Positions 11,489 through 25,500 are shown, numbered from the stretch's first letter. The stretch is DNA of 64,000 nucleotides from Pachypanchax playfairii (GCA_006937955.1 SSNP01000040.1:1636794-1700793); one strand, 5' to 3'. Numbers and translations are program-made. Notes: a model not told the origin generated them from the sequence alone.

Positions 11489-12345
11489 GATTCTGTTCAT
11501 AACCTTTATGGACAGAATTTCTAGGTGCAGCCAAGGTGTTGAGGGGATCCGGTTTGGGGGCCTCAGGATTGCATTTCTGCTCTTTGCAGATGATGTAGTT
11601 CTGTTGGCTGCATCGGACAGTGATCTCCAACTTTCACTGGGGCAATTCGCAGCCGAGTGCGAAGCTGCTGGGATGAGGATCAGCACCCCCAAATCCGATA
11701 CCGAGGTCTTGAGTCAGATAAGTGTAGAGTCCCCTCTCTGGGTCAGGGAAGAGGTCCTTCCTCAAGTGGAGGAGTTTAAATATCTTGTTCACGAATGAGG
11801 GAAAACTGGAGCGCAAGATTGACAGGGGGATCGGAGCAGCTTCTGCAGTGATGCAAGTGCTGTATCAGTCTGTCGTGGTGAAGAGGGAGCTGAGCCAAAA
11901 AGCAAAATTCTACATTCCTACCCTCATTTATGGTCACGAGCTTTGGGTATTGATCGTAAGAACAAGATCGCAGATACAAGCAGCCGAAATGAGTTTCCTC
12001 TGCAGGGTGTCTGGGCTCTCACTTAGAGATATGGTAAGAAGCTCGGTCATCCGGGAGGAACTTGGAGTAGAGCCGCTGCTCCTCCTTATTGAGAGGAGTC
12101 CGTTGAGTTGGCTCGGGCATCTGATTGGGATGCCTCCCTGGTGAGGTGTTCTGGGCATGTCCTACTGGGAGAAGGCCCAGGGGAAGACCCAGGACATGCT
12201 GGAGGGACTATGTCTCTCAGCTGTCTCGGGAACGCCTCGGGAGGAGCTGGTTGATGTAGCTGGAGAGAGGGAAGTCTGGGGTTCCCTGCTTAGGCTGCTG
12301 CCCCCGCAACCTGGCCTAGGATAAGCAGAGGATAAAGGATGAATG
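11489..12345 (+). mobile_element. decayed non-LTR retrotransposon (LINE) 3' fragment, reverse transcriptase
   Basis: Reverse transcriptase is recognised by LLFADDVVLLAAS at about 11578-11616, with YADD-type catalytic aspartates in FADD, followed by blocks typical of fish LINEs (GIRFGGLRI, EVLPQVEEFKYL, IGAASAVMQ, VVVKRELSQKAKF, SVIREELGVEPLLL, SWLGHLIGMP). The frame breaks near 11785-11798, where FKYL continues in another frame, and again near 12144, with a stop in the C-terminal part. The 3' end is a ggatgaatggatgga tail. No endonuclease domain is present, as expected for a 5'-truncated copy. It is not functional. Confidence 0.9.
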
Positions 12346-13117
12346 GATGGACTTTAAAGAAACTTACTGTATTTATAATAGAGTTGGAAAAGTGAAGCAT
12401 CAATTTCTAACAATACTGGGACATTACGGTTAGCTCCTGACTTCTTTTGGATTATATCTTTTCAGACCTTACAGATATATTTTGCCTTTAATAGCCTTTG
12501 CAGTAACTTGATGATATGCAAAGAGCCTAAAGTGTAGAACCTGATGATTTCTAGAAGTAACAAACTATTCACGTAGTTCTGAAAAATCTGAAAGCAAAAT
12601 AATGACGTTGTTATTGGTTTTATCAAAGTTCTATCTGGGTAAAAATATTGGGAAAAATGACATCAAGTTATATAAGGATATGAACACATAATCAAGTACT
12701 GGTGTGTCATTATTACATTTAATGTGAACTGTATAAATGCTGATGAGAATCTGCTGTGAAAAACAAAACAAAAAAAAGTTTAAAGCAAATAGATTTTCCC
12801 ACTTTCAAGATGTTAGGAAGCAAAATCAAGAGGAGAAATATGCAAAGTTTTTTTTAAAACAAACTAATTCTGATGCATCAGGTTGAATTCAGGAGGAAAA
12901 CACAAACAGGGAGGATTCTGATTAAAATGTAACAGGCTGAAACACACTGGAGAGTTGTTCTGACCCCGTCTCAACAATAATTAACAAATTGATTTACATG
13001 TTTGAACAAAATGCCTAAGAGAGCTACAGAAGAAAGAAATGTTTGCATTCTTTTAAAAGTCCTGACACTACTTTTCTTTTTGCAAGGTGGCAAGTCCAGC
13101 TGAACATAGAGCCTATA

Positions 13118-14517
13118 ATGAGTTACTGGCAGCCACTTTCAAATCTGAGAAAATATGGATCCCATAATCCTCCAGGAGCAACTTTTATTCTGTGTCTCTT
13201 GACTCTGGCCATCTCATTTGTCTACCTCAGCTCTTACAGTCACACTCAACCTCTGCCCAATCCTGACATAACAAAAGTAAGAGTTCCTTTGTACCTTTGC
13301 GATAATTTGATTTACTACAGTCTTTTCATAACCATTGTTAAATGTATTGTTCTCTTTATCTGATGGTACGTGACACTGACGTTCACATTCTGTATTCTTC
13401 TTATAGGACTGGAATATTGTTCTCTCATCTTTATCCCAATTCCACCTGTGTGAGAAAGTAAATTCAAGCTCATTTCTGCAAGTCTCTTCAAATTCTCCCC
13501 CTGTGACAGAGCAGGAAATGAATCAAACACCATCAGTTAACTCGACAACAAGTCTTTCTGTCACTGTGTTGCATCTCCGAGTCCCTCTGACTGTGACTAA
13601 CTCTTTGCAGAGAGATTTACTGAAGAACACAGTTTTATTCACAACCTTAGCAGCCAGTCAGCTTCATCTTGGAGGTTGGTTTTTCACACAGATCCGTTTT
13701 GAAATGATAGGATGTTGTGATTACTGTGTCCTCACAGTATTTATTTTACTTGCTAGACAAAGAACTGGTTGATTTAACACTTCAGATCCCACCTGATGGT
13801 AATTACACCTGCCTCACCTTAAGTGCCCCAACAAACATCCTGCCTTTGAGTCCGTGAGTTTATTCACACTTTTAAAGTTTGTGATTCTTTGTTTTCATAT
13901 TTAAAAATAATACATATCTTTGAATAAATATGTGTTCACTCACTTGTTAATTCTTATTTCTTTTGCTTTTGACAATTGGATGGGTTTGCTTGTGATATTC
14001 TGGATAAACAAAGGCTTCCTCCAGAGTGCCCTGCATCACAGAAAAATAAATCATCTATTCCTGTGGAGGTAAAGAAGCAGCTGCAAACAGCATCACAGAC
14101 CTGCTACAGTTTACGCTTCAGGAATGATCCTACACTCACAGTCATGTTAACGCTGGTACAGTATCACAACTTAAAAGCTTATTTCACCAGGATGCAGATA
14201 CATTTTTGTTACCATGTCAATGATTATGCGATTTATATTCTTTAGGAAGAGAAAAGTGTGGCAGTGCAACATCTGCTGGAAGTCAGTATGTTTCTCATCT
14301 GTGTTTGTTTCATACTCTGCTTAACTGCAAGTTTCACAAGTTCAAAGACGCACTACAGCTATCGGAATGGACTCGACCTCCAAAATGTAATTCCCTAATT
14401 TTTTTAGACAAGCTTGTTTTTATGATCTAATGTTTCGTAGCACAGAACGTTTTGGATAATGTTTGACTTTATTTTGCTGCTTTACTGTATTTACAGGAGC
14501 CCCTGATTGACAGCTGA
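13118..14517 (+). CDS. TMEM219/TMEM248-family transmembrane protein
   Basis: Exons: 13118-13276, 13407-13674, 13757-13853, 14014-14155, 14246-14386, 14497-14517, giving about 275 residues from MSYWQPLSNL to EPLIDS. A membrane segment follows a short cytosolic N-terminus (about residues 20-40, ATFILCLLTLAISFVYL). A lumenal or extracellular domain with several N-X-S/T sequons and paired cysteines comes next, then a second membrane segment near the C-terminus (LLEVSMFLICVCFILCL). The pattern Pro-Asp-Ile...Asp-Trp...Phe..Leu..Cys near the N-terminus, the C-x-x-L-x-x-S-A-P-x-x-I-L-P block and the later cysteine resemble TMEM219 (reported IGFBP-3 receptor) more than TMEM248. The relation is distant and recalled from memory. 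An AATAAA lies at 14662-14667. A 5' UTR exon near 10.4 kb is possible. Confidence 0.72.
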
Positions 14518-14667
14518 GAATTTTTCGTCCTCCTCTAATACGAAGAAATCCGTTTGTGTTTGTAAGAGCGACGGTTTAACAAGACCCAAGTTTGTGATGT
14601 AGAGTACTGGTGAAAACAGTGGTATGATGTCTTCTTTAAAAAATGTACTTTATTGTTGTTAAATAAA

Positions 14668-15090
14668 TCTTGGCTGTGTGTCAGGCTTCTGTCCTATGTT
14701 GTACATTTTCACTTAAACTAGTTCATTTTCTGTTTAATTTATAATGACTATATTTTCATAGTTCAGATATCAAAATTCTGCACTAATCTTATAGTATCAG
14801 GATGAATTATTTTTGAATGAATCATCAAGTTCAGTTTTTCAAAATTTCTTACAATTAAAAGGCAATTACATATTTTCATGATTTAGTTTTTCAGATACAT
14901 TGAATTTGAGTACTTTTGCTGCAGTTTGATGAAAGATTTGTGACCTTTGTCTTATACTAATACTGATCGCCATTTTTAGCTGATCGTTTCGCAATATTAG
15001 AGTATAATTTTTTTGGGGAAATTAATCAGCAAAGCCAAAGAAACTGGTGCTGATAACTTTATTGTGGTGCAAGCAGGTGTACTGCGAGAC
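14668..15090. other. 3' flank of TMEM219-like gene, no gene seen
   Basis: AT-rich intergenic sequence between the polyadenylation signal and the inverted-repeat element. No ORF or repeat that I recognise. Confidence 0.5.
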
Positions 15091-15693
15091 ACGAGGCTGA
15101 AGTTAGCTTCCAATTCGATAAACGGCTAAAGGGTAATTACACCAAAAAATCTTTTTTGCATGAAATGGTATTGAGTGACTAAATACGTTGGTTCTAATTG
15201 TTCTGCTATTAGTGTAGAACAACCTAGTCCAGGTTTGAAGTGTCTATCTATTGTGGTTTTTGATCTACAGCTGTTTTAGTGTGGTCCAGATGTAGAAAAA
15301 AAGAATAAAATCTGCCTTTATTTGAGTTTCACAAATAAGAAACCCCTTTTACAAATCCCAGAGGTGGTTTTAATTGTTGTAATACTAGTGCAGAATAATT
15401 CAGTCCAGGTTTGAAGTGTCTATCTATTGTAGTTTTTGATCTACAGCTGTTTTAGTGTGGTCCAGATGCAGAAAAAAGAATGAAATTGGCCTTTAAGTTT
15501 CACAAATCAGAAACTCCTTTCACAAATCCCAGAGGTGGTTTTAATTGTTCTGCTACTAGTGCAGAATAACCTAATCTAGGTTTGAAGTGTCTATGTATTG
15601 TGGCATGTGAGATAGAGCAGTTTAAAGATTGTCAAATTTGGTGTAATTGCCCTTTAGCCGTTTGCCGAATCGGAAGCTAACTTCAGCCTCGTC
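15091..15693. mobile_element. non-autonomous inverted-repeat element (MITE-like) with internal minisatellite
   Basis: The ends are inverted repeats of about 56 bp. The left arm (15091-15146) contains cgaggctgaagttagcttcc and cggctaaagggtaattacac. The right arm (15638-15693) is its reverse complement with about five mismatches. The interior holds no ORF but has a tandem repeat of about 170-176 bp: units begin near 15190 and 15366, and a partial third begins near 15536. Each contains gtccaggtttgaagtgtcta or a variant. This is the structure of a transposase-less DNA element; the superfamily is not assignable because I could not define a target-site duplication. Confidence 0.75.
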
Positions 15694-16571
15694 TGCAAGA
15701 CCTTCAGCGTAAAGGAATGTAACCTTTTTGCGTAGAAAGACGTCTCATCCAACGATTGTGCAGGCTCGTGTCATGGTGCCTTCCTATTGGCTAATTCTGA
15801 GAAAATAGAGGCGGGATTTGTGTGCTTTGGAGGAAACTGACCATAGACGTCGAAGAAACAGGATTCTGCGGCCTGTGGGATTGTTTCATGCCGAGAAGAA
15901 GAAAACGTAATTTTACTAAGAATTTTTCCTCTTTTGAATGATTTATTGTACTATGACGTCGTTGCCGAATGATAACCCTAACTTTAACTTCTGAAAACTT
16001 GTTCAAATTTTGTCTTGGTAAACATTAGCTTACGTCGTTGCCTCATAAACAAGCTGTTAGACGCTAATGTCCGTTAGCTACTAACGTTAGCTTAACGATA
16101 AACATTAACTACAATTGTTGCGTAACGTATAAAACATTTGTGTTATGCATTATTTTAGAAGTATGATGTCCTGTTACCCAGAAACATGTTAGTGGAGTTG
16201 TTGAGGGAAGATCTATACAGTGAATTAAGTGTTAACAATCAGCGCAGTCAGTGCAAAAAGGCGCTCCTTGCTGTACTCATATTTTGTTCTGCAGGCCTCC
16301 CACGTGGTGCATTAAATATACCTTCACCTGCATAGTATTTTAATAATGTGCGACTTTCTTTTGAAATGCACTACAAAATGTCCACGTCAAATAACACCGA
16401 CTTCTGTTCAGCTTGTCAGGTGATATAATATGGAGCTGTGCTGTTAAACACTTTGATGGGGTGAAATGTATTTTACTTCCTTCAGCATGAAAGCTTTCGA
16501 GTAGAGCTCTGTTGTCAGAAAGAAGACAAACAAAACCAGGATAGGAGGTGGACCGTAACCTCTGAGGGGAT
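15694..16571. other. morc2 upstream region
   Basis: Likely contains the morc2 promoter and 5' UTR exon(s), but I cannot fix a first exon. A cluster of gttagct/taacgtta motifs, including the palindrome ctaacgttag at 16081-16090, lies at 16023-16130. No other coding sequence was seen. Confidence 0.4.
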
Positions 16572-19500
16572 ATGGCTTATTCAAGCTACAGCAACCTGAG
16601 CAGGGCTCAGCTTACCTTTGAATACCTGCACACAAATTCGTAAGTACCAGTTTTGTCTTTAGTGTTATAAGTTTTTTACTACATTGCATTTTTCACAAAC
16701 AAAAAAATTGTGAAGTACAGGTTGACGACCAGACAAGATTTCTTCAACTAGTTCATCAATGTAAGGCCCTTAGTTTAAAGACCAGTCTGAGTAAAATAAA
16801 TTCTCTTTGTGATTGCTTCATAATAGTTTATTTAAAATGGCGTGCACTTGTGCACTTATTTAACCGAACTGAAGGTGGAGAGGAGCTTATATAGGGGAGG
16901 ATGACACTGGCCCCAGGTGTTAGCTGAAACACAGGATGTTTTAGCCAGTCATCACAATTCATCCTCCACACAATCATTTTTTTTATCTAAATCACACAGA
17001 CAGAGTATATTCTGTGTGAGAGATTGTTGAACATGAGCTCTAATAGAGTTACTGTGACTTTTGTGATCAGCTTTGCATACATGACCTGAATCTAAAATGA
17101 CAAGTAAGCTTGTAGACCAGAGGAACTACTTTGTTTTTTCTTAATTTGTCATGCGATGTCACCCTGGTTTTGTATTTTTTACACACTCCATTTTAGGGCA
17201 TTGGTAGCAGCTTTAAACCACAGCTGCCTGCACACTTACACGTTAACACAAACACACACAACCTGTCTCAATGTAACCCTAGCTGTTAAGTTTCCTCTTG
17301 TGATCAGAATTTATTTAGTTTTTGGTAAATGTATTTGCTTTGTTATTAATATAATTGGCTGAACCAGTCTACTGGATTTGTTGAAAACATGATAGCTCTG
17401 CTGAGATAAACTTAATAATACAGTTTAAGAATATAGTGGAATCCCAATCAATTAGAGTGGATTAATTTGCTCTGGGTGGTATGTTTCAGAACAACCCACG
17501 AGTTTTTATTTGGAGCCTTGGCTGAGCTGGTGGACAATTCAAGGTAACTACAAGTTTGTACAACAGAATCTGGATTTGTTAACCTTTTTTATAGATTGGT
17601 AGTTAATGTGTTTCTGAAAGTCATTGAATTATTTTTGTAGAAGTATTTACTGTTGGTTAACTTTCTATTACAGAGATGCCAGCGCCACACGAATAGACAT
17701 CTACACAGGTTCACTTCACAGTAATTCACCAGTTTCATAAAATGGAGCATGTGCCGATTTTATTCTCAATATTTAATTTGTGTCAATTTTCCAGAAAAAA
17801 AACCAGAGCTGCGTGGTGGTTTTATGCTTTGTTTTCTGGATGATGGCATTGGGATGGACCCTCGTAAGTGCAGTTTTAATATTGATCTACATGAAGGTTT
17901 TCAGATACTGTACAATATTTGTCACGTTTTTAAAACATCTTTCTTGTATTAGTTGAGGCGACCTATGTGATTCAGTTTGGGAAATCAAGCAAACGATCCC
18001 CTGAATCTACTCATATTGGCCAGTATGGAAATGGATTAAAATCGTGAGTTCTTCATGCTCTTCTTTTATGATAACAAGTGTTTTGATGTTTATACACAAA
18101 TATTCAGAGGAGTTCTAGTATCTCAGCAATCTCACGCAGTCTTTTATTTTTGTTCCTGCAGAGGCTCGATGCGAATCGGTAAAGACTTCATCTTGTTCAC
18201 AAAGAAAGATAACACACTAACTTGCCTTTTCCTATCGAGAACTTTCCATGAAGAAGAAGGACTCGATGAGGTCAGAGTTCACAGTTTTATAACAGACATG
18301 CAGTTTTCTAATATAATTGGGATTTTAAAAATTTCATATCTGAAATTGTAGCCATTTTTAACCTGAAAAACCAAATAGTTTCTACTACATGTAGAAACAT
18401 CAGATTTAGCTGAACTGGTTGAAATAATTGTCTGATGCTAAATGAAAATTTTACAAAGTGAAATAATGACGCATGAAAAAAAATAAAGACTTTTATTTTT
18501 ACTTAATATTGATATTACAGATCTGTTATTTCTGATATTTTGCATACTTGTACTTGATCTCTTTTGTAAACGAAAAAAAATGAGATAGAAAATGGAATGG
18601 CTTATTTTTTCTGTGATTTCTATATTTTACTGAGAAGTTGACACTTTCCTTGAAAATGCTGTTGAGACATGCAGAGCTGCTCCATCACTGTAGCTTAACT
18701 GGACTCTTTGTGTCACATATGAAAAATTTGTGGCCAGGGCAGAAAACAGGTTCTCACATGCAAATACTGGTTCACACTGACAAAATATATATATATAGAA
18801 TTGTTTTATAATTACTGAGCTTCTGTGTTCTATTTAGTCTTTTTAAACCAACTACCATGTGAAAACAGAAGTAAATTTCCTGCAGGGAGGATAGAAGATA
18901 AACTGCTCAGAGTTGTTTTATAAAGTTGCAGCTCTTTGTTCTCACTTGTGTATCACAGGTTTCCAAACACCTTATGTTTATGAGAAACTGTCAGGAAAAG
19001 TGAAATTACCTACGTGTGACATGAAATCACACTTAGTTGGAACATTTAGTCAGTCTCTGTTGTCTTTTTGTTTGGATAATATAACTAATATAAAAGTTTT
19101 AAAGTTTTACATTAAATTAACTTCGTATCTCACATAATATTTCAGTAGATTTATTTGGGGAAAGTTGACTCCTTGAACTTTGCTAAGTTTTTTTTTTAAT
19201 CTTCTCACGTCAGGTGATAGTTCCTCTCCCTTCCTGGGATCTGAAAACCAAGGAGCCGCTGACCTCTGATCCAGAGAAATATGCGATAGAGACTGAACTC
19301 ATCTTCAAATACTCACCTTTTAAAAATGAGCAACAGCTGATGGAGCAGTTCAACAAAATAGAAAGCAGCAGCGGTAAGCATCTGGAAAGTTTTACCTACA
19401 TTAAAAAGGCTTTTTTATTTTGGAGGGTGGGAAGAAATTGATTGGTAATTACTTTTTAAAATTATGTTAAAAGGTACTCTGGTAGTCATCTACAACCTAA

Positions 19501-22500
19501 AGCTGATGGACAATGGAGAACCAGAGCTGGACGTAGAGACTGACCACCAGGACATTCTTATGGCTGGGACACCTGTGGAAGGAGTGTAAGATCAGCTGTT
19601 GTTTTCTGTCAATAACAAATATACTTCTATAGCAGGTAGTGAAAATATTCTAATGTGTACCTAAGCTGATATTACTGGTGTAAAATGTTCTGATTTACAC
19701 AGGAAGCCAGAAAGGAGGTCTTTTAGGGCCTACACTGCTGTTTTATACATCGACCCACGCATGAGGATTTTTATCCAGGGACATAAAGTTAGGACTAAGA
19801 GACTGTCTTGCTGTTTGTATAAACCAAGGTAACATCATAATGAGCTAATGCAGTTTCTGGGACATTTTTTATTTCATTGATAAAACTTTCACAGGTTTTT
19901 TTTGCCCCATTAAGGATGTATAAATACACATCGACTCGTTTCAAAACACGAGCTGAACAAGAGGTGAAAAAGGCAGATCATCTTGCAAAAATTGGTGGGT
20001 TCTCAATGGCTCTCTTATGTTGATTTAAGTTGTGCTTAAATTCTAACTGGATTTTATTCTGATCTGTGTTTCAGCTGAGGAGAAGGCCAGAGAGGCTGAG
20101 AGTAAACGTGTAGCTATGGAGGCCAGATTAGGAAATGATCTGTCAAAAGAGTCACGGGTAAGAAAATACTATTTCTCCCAAACTGTGAAATGTAAATTAC
20201 TTTGAGAAAAAATAGAAGTTAACTGTCTCACCAAGCTGTTGGAGTCTTTTGTTTTTGAGGCATTTTGAGTGGTTGGTACTGCTTTAAGCCATTGTGTGAG
20301 CAGTTTGCTCTTAGTAACAAAAAAAGTGTCACTTTTTCTTTTTAAATTAGTTTTGATTTACATGTTCATGAAAAAAAGAGACAAATTGATGTACTGAAGG
20401 TCTTAAAATCGTCAGTAACTATTTAACACTATGTAGCTCATTTTTATGTCCTAAAATGTTTTAGATACATTTATTTTTTAGTGTTTGTGTAAATATACAG
20501 TTTCCTCCCCCCAAAAAATCTGTCCTAGTGACCAACCACAGTGCTGCACATACGGTGTTATGTTTAGGTTTTAGTTTGCCTCTGAAGTGCTGGTGTAAAT
20601 GTGTAAACGGAAGTTTTACTGACTCCACGTGTCCAAACAAGTTTCTGAAAGCTGATGAACTTCTGGAATCTGGATTTTTTTGTGTATAAGCCTTCAGCTT
20701 TGTTGTGAATCGTTCTGTCACTGTGACAACTTTTTGTGTCTACATTACAAAAATGTTTGATACAAGCGTTCTTTACTCAGATATATAATTTGTTTTGTTA
20801 AACATTTTAATTCATTTTAACAGACATTAAAATAATGGACTCTTGTTCACTTATATAAACAATCTTATTGCTTTTCTTCTGTTTATTTAGGCAATTCTGA
20901 GAAAAGTTCAGGATTCTGCCATGATGCTGCGAAGGGATGCCGACATACGAAAAAGGAATCTCGAAGCCAAACAGAAGTATGTTAAAGTTTTAAAAAATTT
21001 AAACATGATAAATAACCTTTTCCTTCGGTTAATTGTTTTAATTTTTGTTCTTCAGGGCGTTAAAAGAACCCAAGGACTTAAATTTTGTATTTGGAGTGAA
21101 CATTGAACAGAGAGATCTGGATGGGATGTTTGTGTACAACTGCTCTCGTCTCATCAAGATGTATGAGAAGACGGGCCCTCAGCTTGAGGGAGGCACGTAA
21201 GTATCTGAAGGAAAAAGTATTCTGATCATTTTTACTGTGAGTGTTTATTATAACGAGTGTTTGTGTGTTTTCAGGGCATGTGGTGGCGTAGTTGGAGTTG
21301 TGGATGTTCCATATTTGGTTCTAGAGCCCACTCACAACAAACAAGACTTTGCAGATGCTAAAGAGTACAGACACTTACTGAAAGCCATGGGGGAACATCT
21401 AGCTCAGTACTGGAAGGATGCTAACATTGGTAAGGTTTTGTTATTTGTTGGATTCCTGCTTGTCAGCTACAACTGATTTGCACTGTTATCACTGAAACCT
21501 CATGAAGGCTTTAAATAAGAACGTTTCATCTCACGGACATAAAATTTTTCTCAGAGTAAAATTTTTTTATATTTGTGGTTTTAGATATGGATTGAGACAG
21601 ACGTTTTCATAAAGAGAAGTTAAAAGTTTAATTACACTTTTAGTTTTTTGTTTACAGTTACATTGATTGGGTTTTGGCAAAAAAATAATAAGTGTCCAGA
21701 TCTGAGCCTGTTTTAGTCATGGGACTCGTTTTACCCACGTTTTTAATAATGTCATCCTAAAACATCAAAAGAACAAACAAAACAAACACTTGAGCTGAAC
21801 AAACTCTGATGCAGAAGAGTTTCTTCTAAAAGAAATCTATCTGGAGGTTTATAGACTTGATTAAAATGACTGTGAAGACCCAGAACCTTCAGACTTAATA
21901 TGTGAAGTTTAAAGATAGTGTCATCATATATAAGATGTTGTCCATCAGTTAACAGATTTTCTGTTTGGACAGGTTTTCCTTCCCTGTTAACTAATTTATA
22001 ACAACTTATTTTAAAAAAGTATTTGTAAATAACCAAAAAAGTACAGTTAGGATTTCAGTCAACAGGTTCTGTAGAGATAAAGACTGTTGCAGTTTAAATC
22101 AATGTCCATACTGTTAATACAGGTGATATTTTCAAAAGAGGCCTCTTGAAGGATAAAAATGAGAAAAGGTTATTTTTGAGCCATAATTTAGATAAAAATA
22201 AATGTACAGTAGCAAGTTAGAAAGAGCTGTTTCCTTCAGAAAAACGAACTTGCTGTTGTGTAACATTTTAAAATCAAATTTTCTGTGTTTCTGCAGCCCA
22301 AAAAGGCATCGTGAAGTTCTGGGATGAGTTTGGATATTTGTCTGCCAGCTGGTCTGCACCTCCATCATCAGAGCTGAGATACAAGCGACGTCGTGCCATG
22401 GAGATACCACTCACTATTCAGTGTGGTGGGTTACACATTCTGCTCTCTATTACAGTTGTACTGTGTCACACAGAAAGTACCATTCTGCAACAAACTTGGC

Positions 22501-25500
22501 CTCAGCTTTTATGTGTCATTTTTAGATAAATGTTTGAAATGGAGAACGCTGCCCTTCCAGATGGATGCTGTGGATAAACGATACCCTGACAGTTGGGTGT
22601 GTCTCATGAACCCTGACAGCACTCAGGACAGGTGCAAACACAATGTGGATCTGGATACTTGCAGTTTATTGCATCATCTTTATGAAACAGTTTGTGTAAT
22701 CTATTTCTTCATGCCTGTGTTAACTCCATGTTTCCTGTAATGCTGTGTTGTAGAATGTGTTTGTAGATTGTTGATATAGGGTTTGTTTTTTGTGTTTGTA
22801 GGTGTGATGCTCCTGAACAGAAACAGAATCTACCATGTGGGATTCTGAAAAAGGAGAAACAGACAGTTGAAGACAAAAAGAAAGAGTTAGCTGAAAAAAT
22901 CAAACAGCAACAGGAGAAACTAGACGTCTTGGCGGTATGTTATTTACTTTCTTATTTTATCTTTTTGCTCTCTTTTGAGAAGTTTAGAACATTTAAATTT
23001 GGATTTCTTTTCTTCAGAAAACCAACACAATTAAATCTGCAGCAGATATCAAAAAGCTACCACTGGAGGTCAGCGCTAAACCGACAGAGACTTCACAGGT
23101 ACGAGCTGTCACTACTCGAACATCTGCAGGTTTCAAATTGTGTCAAATCTTTGATATTATTAAATACATAGTAACTGGTGGAACAGCAGGTCACACACTC
23201 TGATCTTTAGCTTCGATTGTAGTATTTATTTATTATGGCACCATGTCTACAAGTTTTACATTTACTTCATGACGGTTTTCATTTAGAACCTGCATTAATG
23301 GTAGAGTTAGTGTCCTTGCGCTGATGTGTTCATTACTCTGGAGTAGTTTTAATCAGGACACAACAGGCATTGCGTTTTGATGTTCAGCATGTGTGTGTAA
23401 CAGTTTGTGATTAGCGTTGCTATTTTGGGAGCAGGTTTGACAGGTTAATGTTAATTTACTGTAACTAACTGTACTGTTAGTAGTGATGTTTTCCAATCTT
23501 TGTGTCCGTGTTACTCATTCAGACCACTAGATCTTCTGAAAGGTCCATAACACGCCCTCGCTCCCCACCACTCCCATCTCACCTGAAGAATGCCCCAAAC
23601 GTTCCTCCAACACGTACAGCTTCTCAGCGCCCCACCCGAGCATCTGCAGCTCCGCCTCCACCACCTAAAGTTGAACCATCCAGGTTAAGAGCTGCAGCAG
23701 CAAAGACTCCTCCATCAAAGTCTTCACCCAAAACTCCAGCTAAAACAACCCCACACAGCCGCAGCTTACGGGTAGGTCAAAAGGTTTTCTAGATCATAAT
23801 TTAATACATTAAACCCAAAAAGAACTTTAAACAGTCACAGTCGTCTTTTCACACAGGCGTCCACCAAAGTATCGTCTGTCAAACCAGCAGCAGCTGGACA
23901 GCGCAAGAGAATAATTGAGCAGGAGGAGAGTGAAGATGAAGAGGAGGAAGACGATGAAGAAGAAGAAGAGGAGGAGGAGGAGGAGGAGGAACAGAGTGAG
24001 GAGGAGAGTCAGGAAGAGCCAAAAACAAAGAAATCCAAGATGGCCACCGCTGCCAGTAGCCATAAAGTTGTAGAGAAGGCCCCGCCTCCCAAACGTGGCA
24101 AATTAGAAGAGGTAAACTAAACATAATTAACTCTCGGCTCCTAGTTCGGTTTTATAATGTTACTGAAATTATTTCTGTTGAATTTTGTGGCACATTAGAG
24201 TTGAAAATTATGTTAAAAATCGATTTAATGGATTTAAATATAAACTATTTTGATATTTATTATAATTATTAGAGTAAACTTACAACATATTCAAAGGATT
24301 ACACACTCCAAGACAGTAATGAGTAGTTACTGATTAAAATCACTGACCATAAAGAAAAACACCAGAAGTTTGACAAACTTTCATTATTGTTTAACATTGG
24401 ACACGTTTTCTAAAAGCAACATGTGTTTCCTTTGATAGTCTTTCTGGAATCAGACTGATAGATTGTGATTCAATAATCTGTTCTTCAGTCAGATTTTTTC
24501 TTATATAGAAATAATCAGTGTTGCTTTTAAATACATTTTAAGTGACCCTTGATCTTAATATTCAGATCAACATCATTTAACCACATATTGTTTAATATGT
24601 ACACATCAAGATGTAAATAACTCCTTTTTGTTTTTTTCTTTCAGTTTTCTTAGTTTTATGTTTTGAAGCACAAGTTACTGAAGGAGATCTGAACAGTGGT
24701 GCTCACGCTGCACTCACTGTAGATTTAACAACATTGTTTTCACAGAGCAGCTGAATAGCAGCCAAATGGCTCAACTAAATACTTTTTCATTTCATCTTCT
24801 TGTATTACAAATTTTATTTGTGAACTTTGTACTGAACTGCTGCAAGCATCACTTAATTAGCTTGTAACAGTGTTGGTGAGTCTAATGAGTCAGAACCGCT
24901 CTGCTATTGGCCTTGCAGGTTAAAACACACACACCTTCAGAGAAGAAAGGAATTTCCACTCCTGTGCGGCAGCTGCCAACTACACCAACCTCTGTTGTTA
25001 AATCTATTCCCACTCAGCAGCAAGGGGCTAAACAAAAGGTAGCTTCCCAGGGTTCCTCTCTACCTGAGCCGCGTCCGCTCACAGCTTCTAACAGTGGAGA
25101 TGAGCTTATCTTACAGCTCACCGGGGTGTTTCTCAGATTAACATTCTCTTTTCTAATAATCCCTCTTCGTTAGTCAAACAGTAGTTTTCTTAATATTAAG
25201 CACTTTTTTTGTAGTGAGCATGCCAACTTTTCTAGTGACTGAGACCACTCTGGGACCTTTTTTAGTTTAGTGGCTCTGTGGGGTCAGTTAGATGCTTCTA
25301 TGGTTTAATGGTTCTTATATTTGCAGATACCTGAGATGGCTCCGCAGAAGGAACCAGAAAACGACATAAAAAATGCTCAGAAAGGTCAGATGATATTTAC
25401 TGTGTTTCATGGGAAGGGAAATTTTTTTATGATTACTTATGTATTTATTTTACTTTGACAGATAAGGGTCTACTGGTGGAAGTGCGTGTCAATAAAGAAT

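Noticed and set aside
22393..22740. Separate 115-aa plus-strand ORF
   Set aside because: It overlaps the morc2 CW-domain exons but in part runs through intron sequence and the wrong frame.
23827..24124. Leu/Pro-rich minus-strand ORFs
   Set aside because: They are antisense to the Glu-rich morc2 exon.
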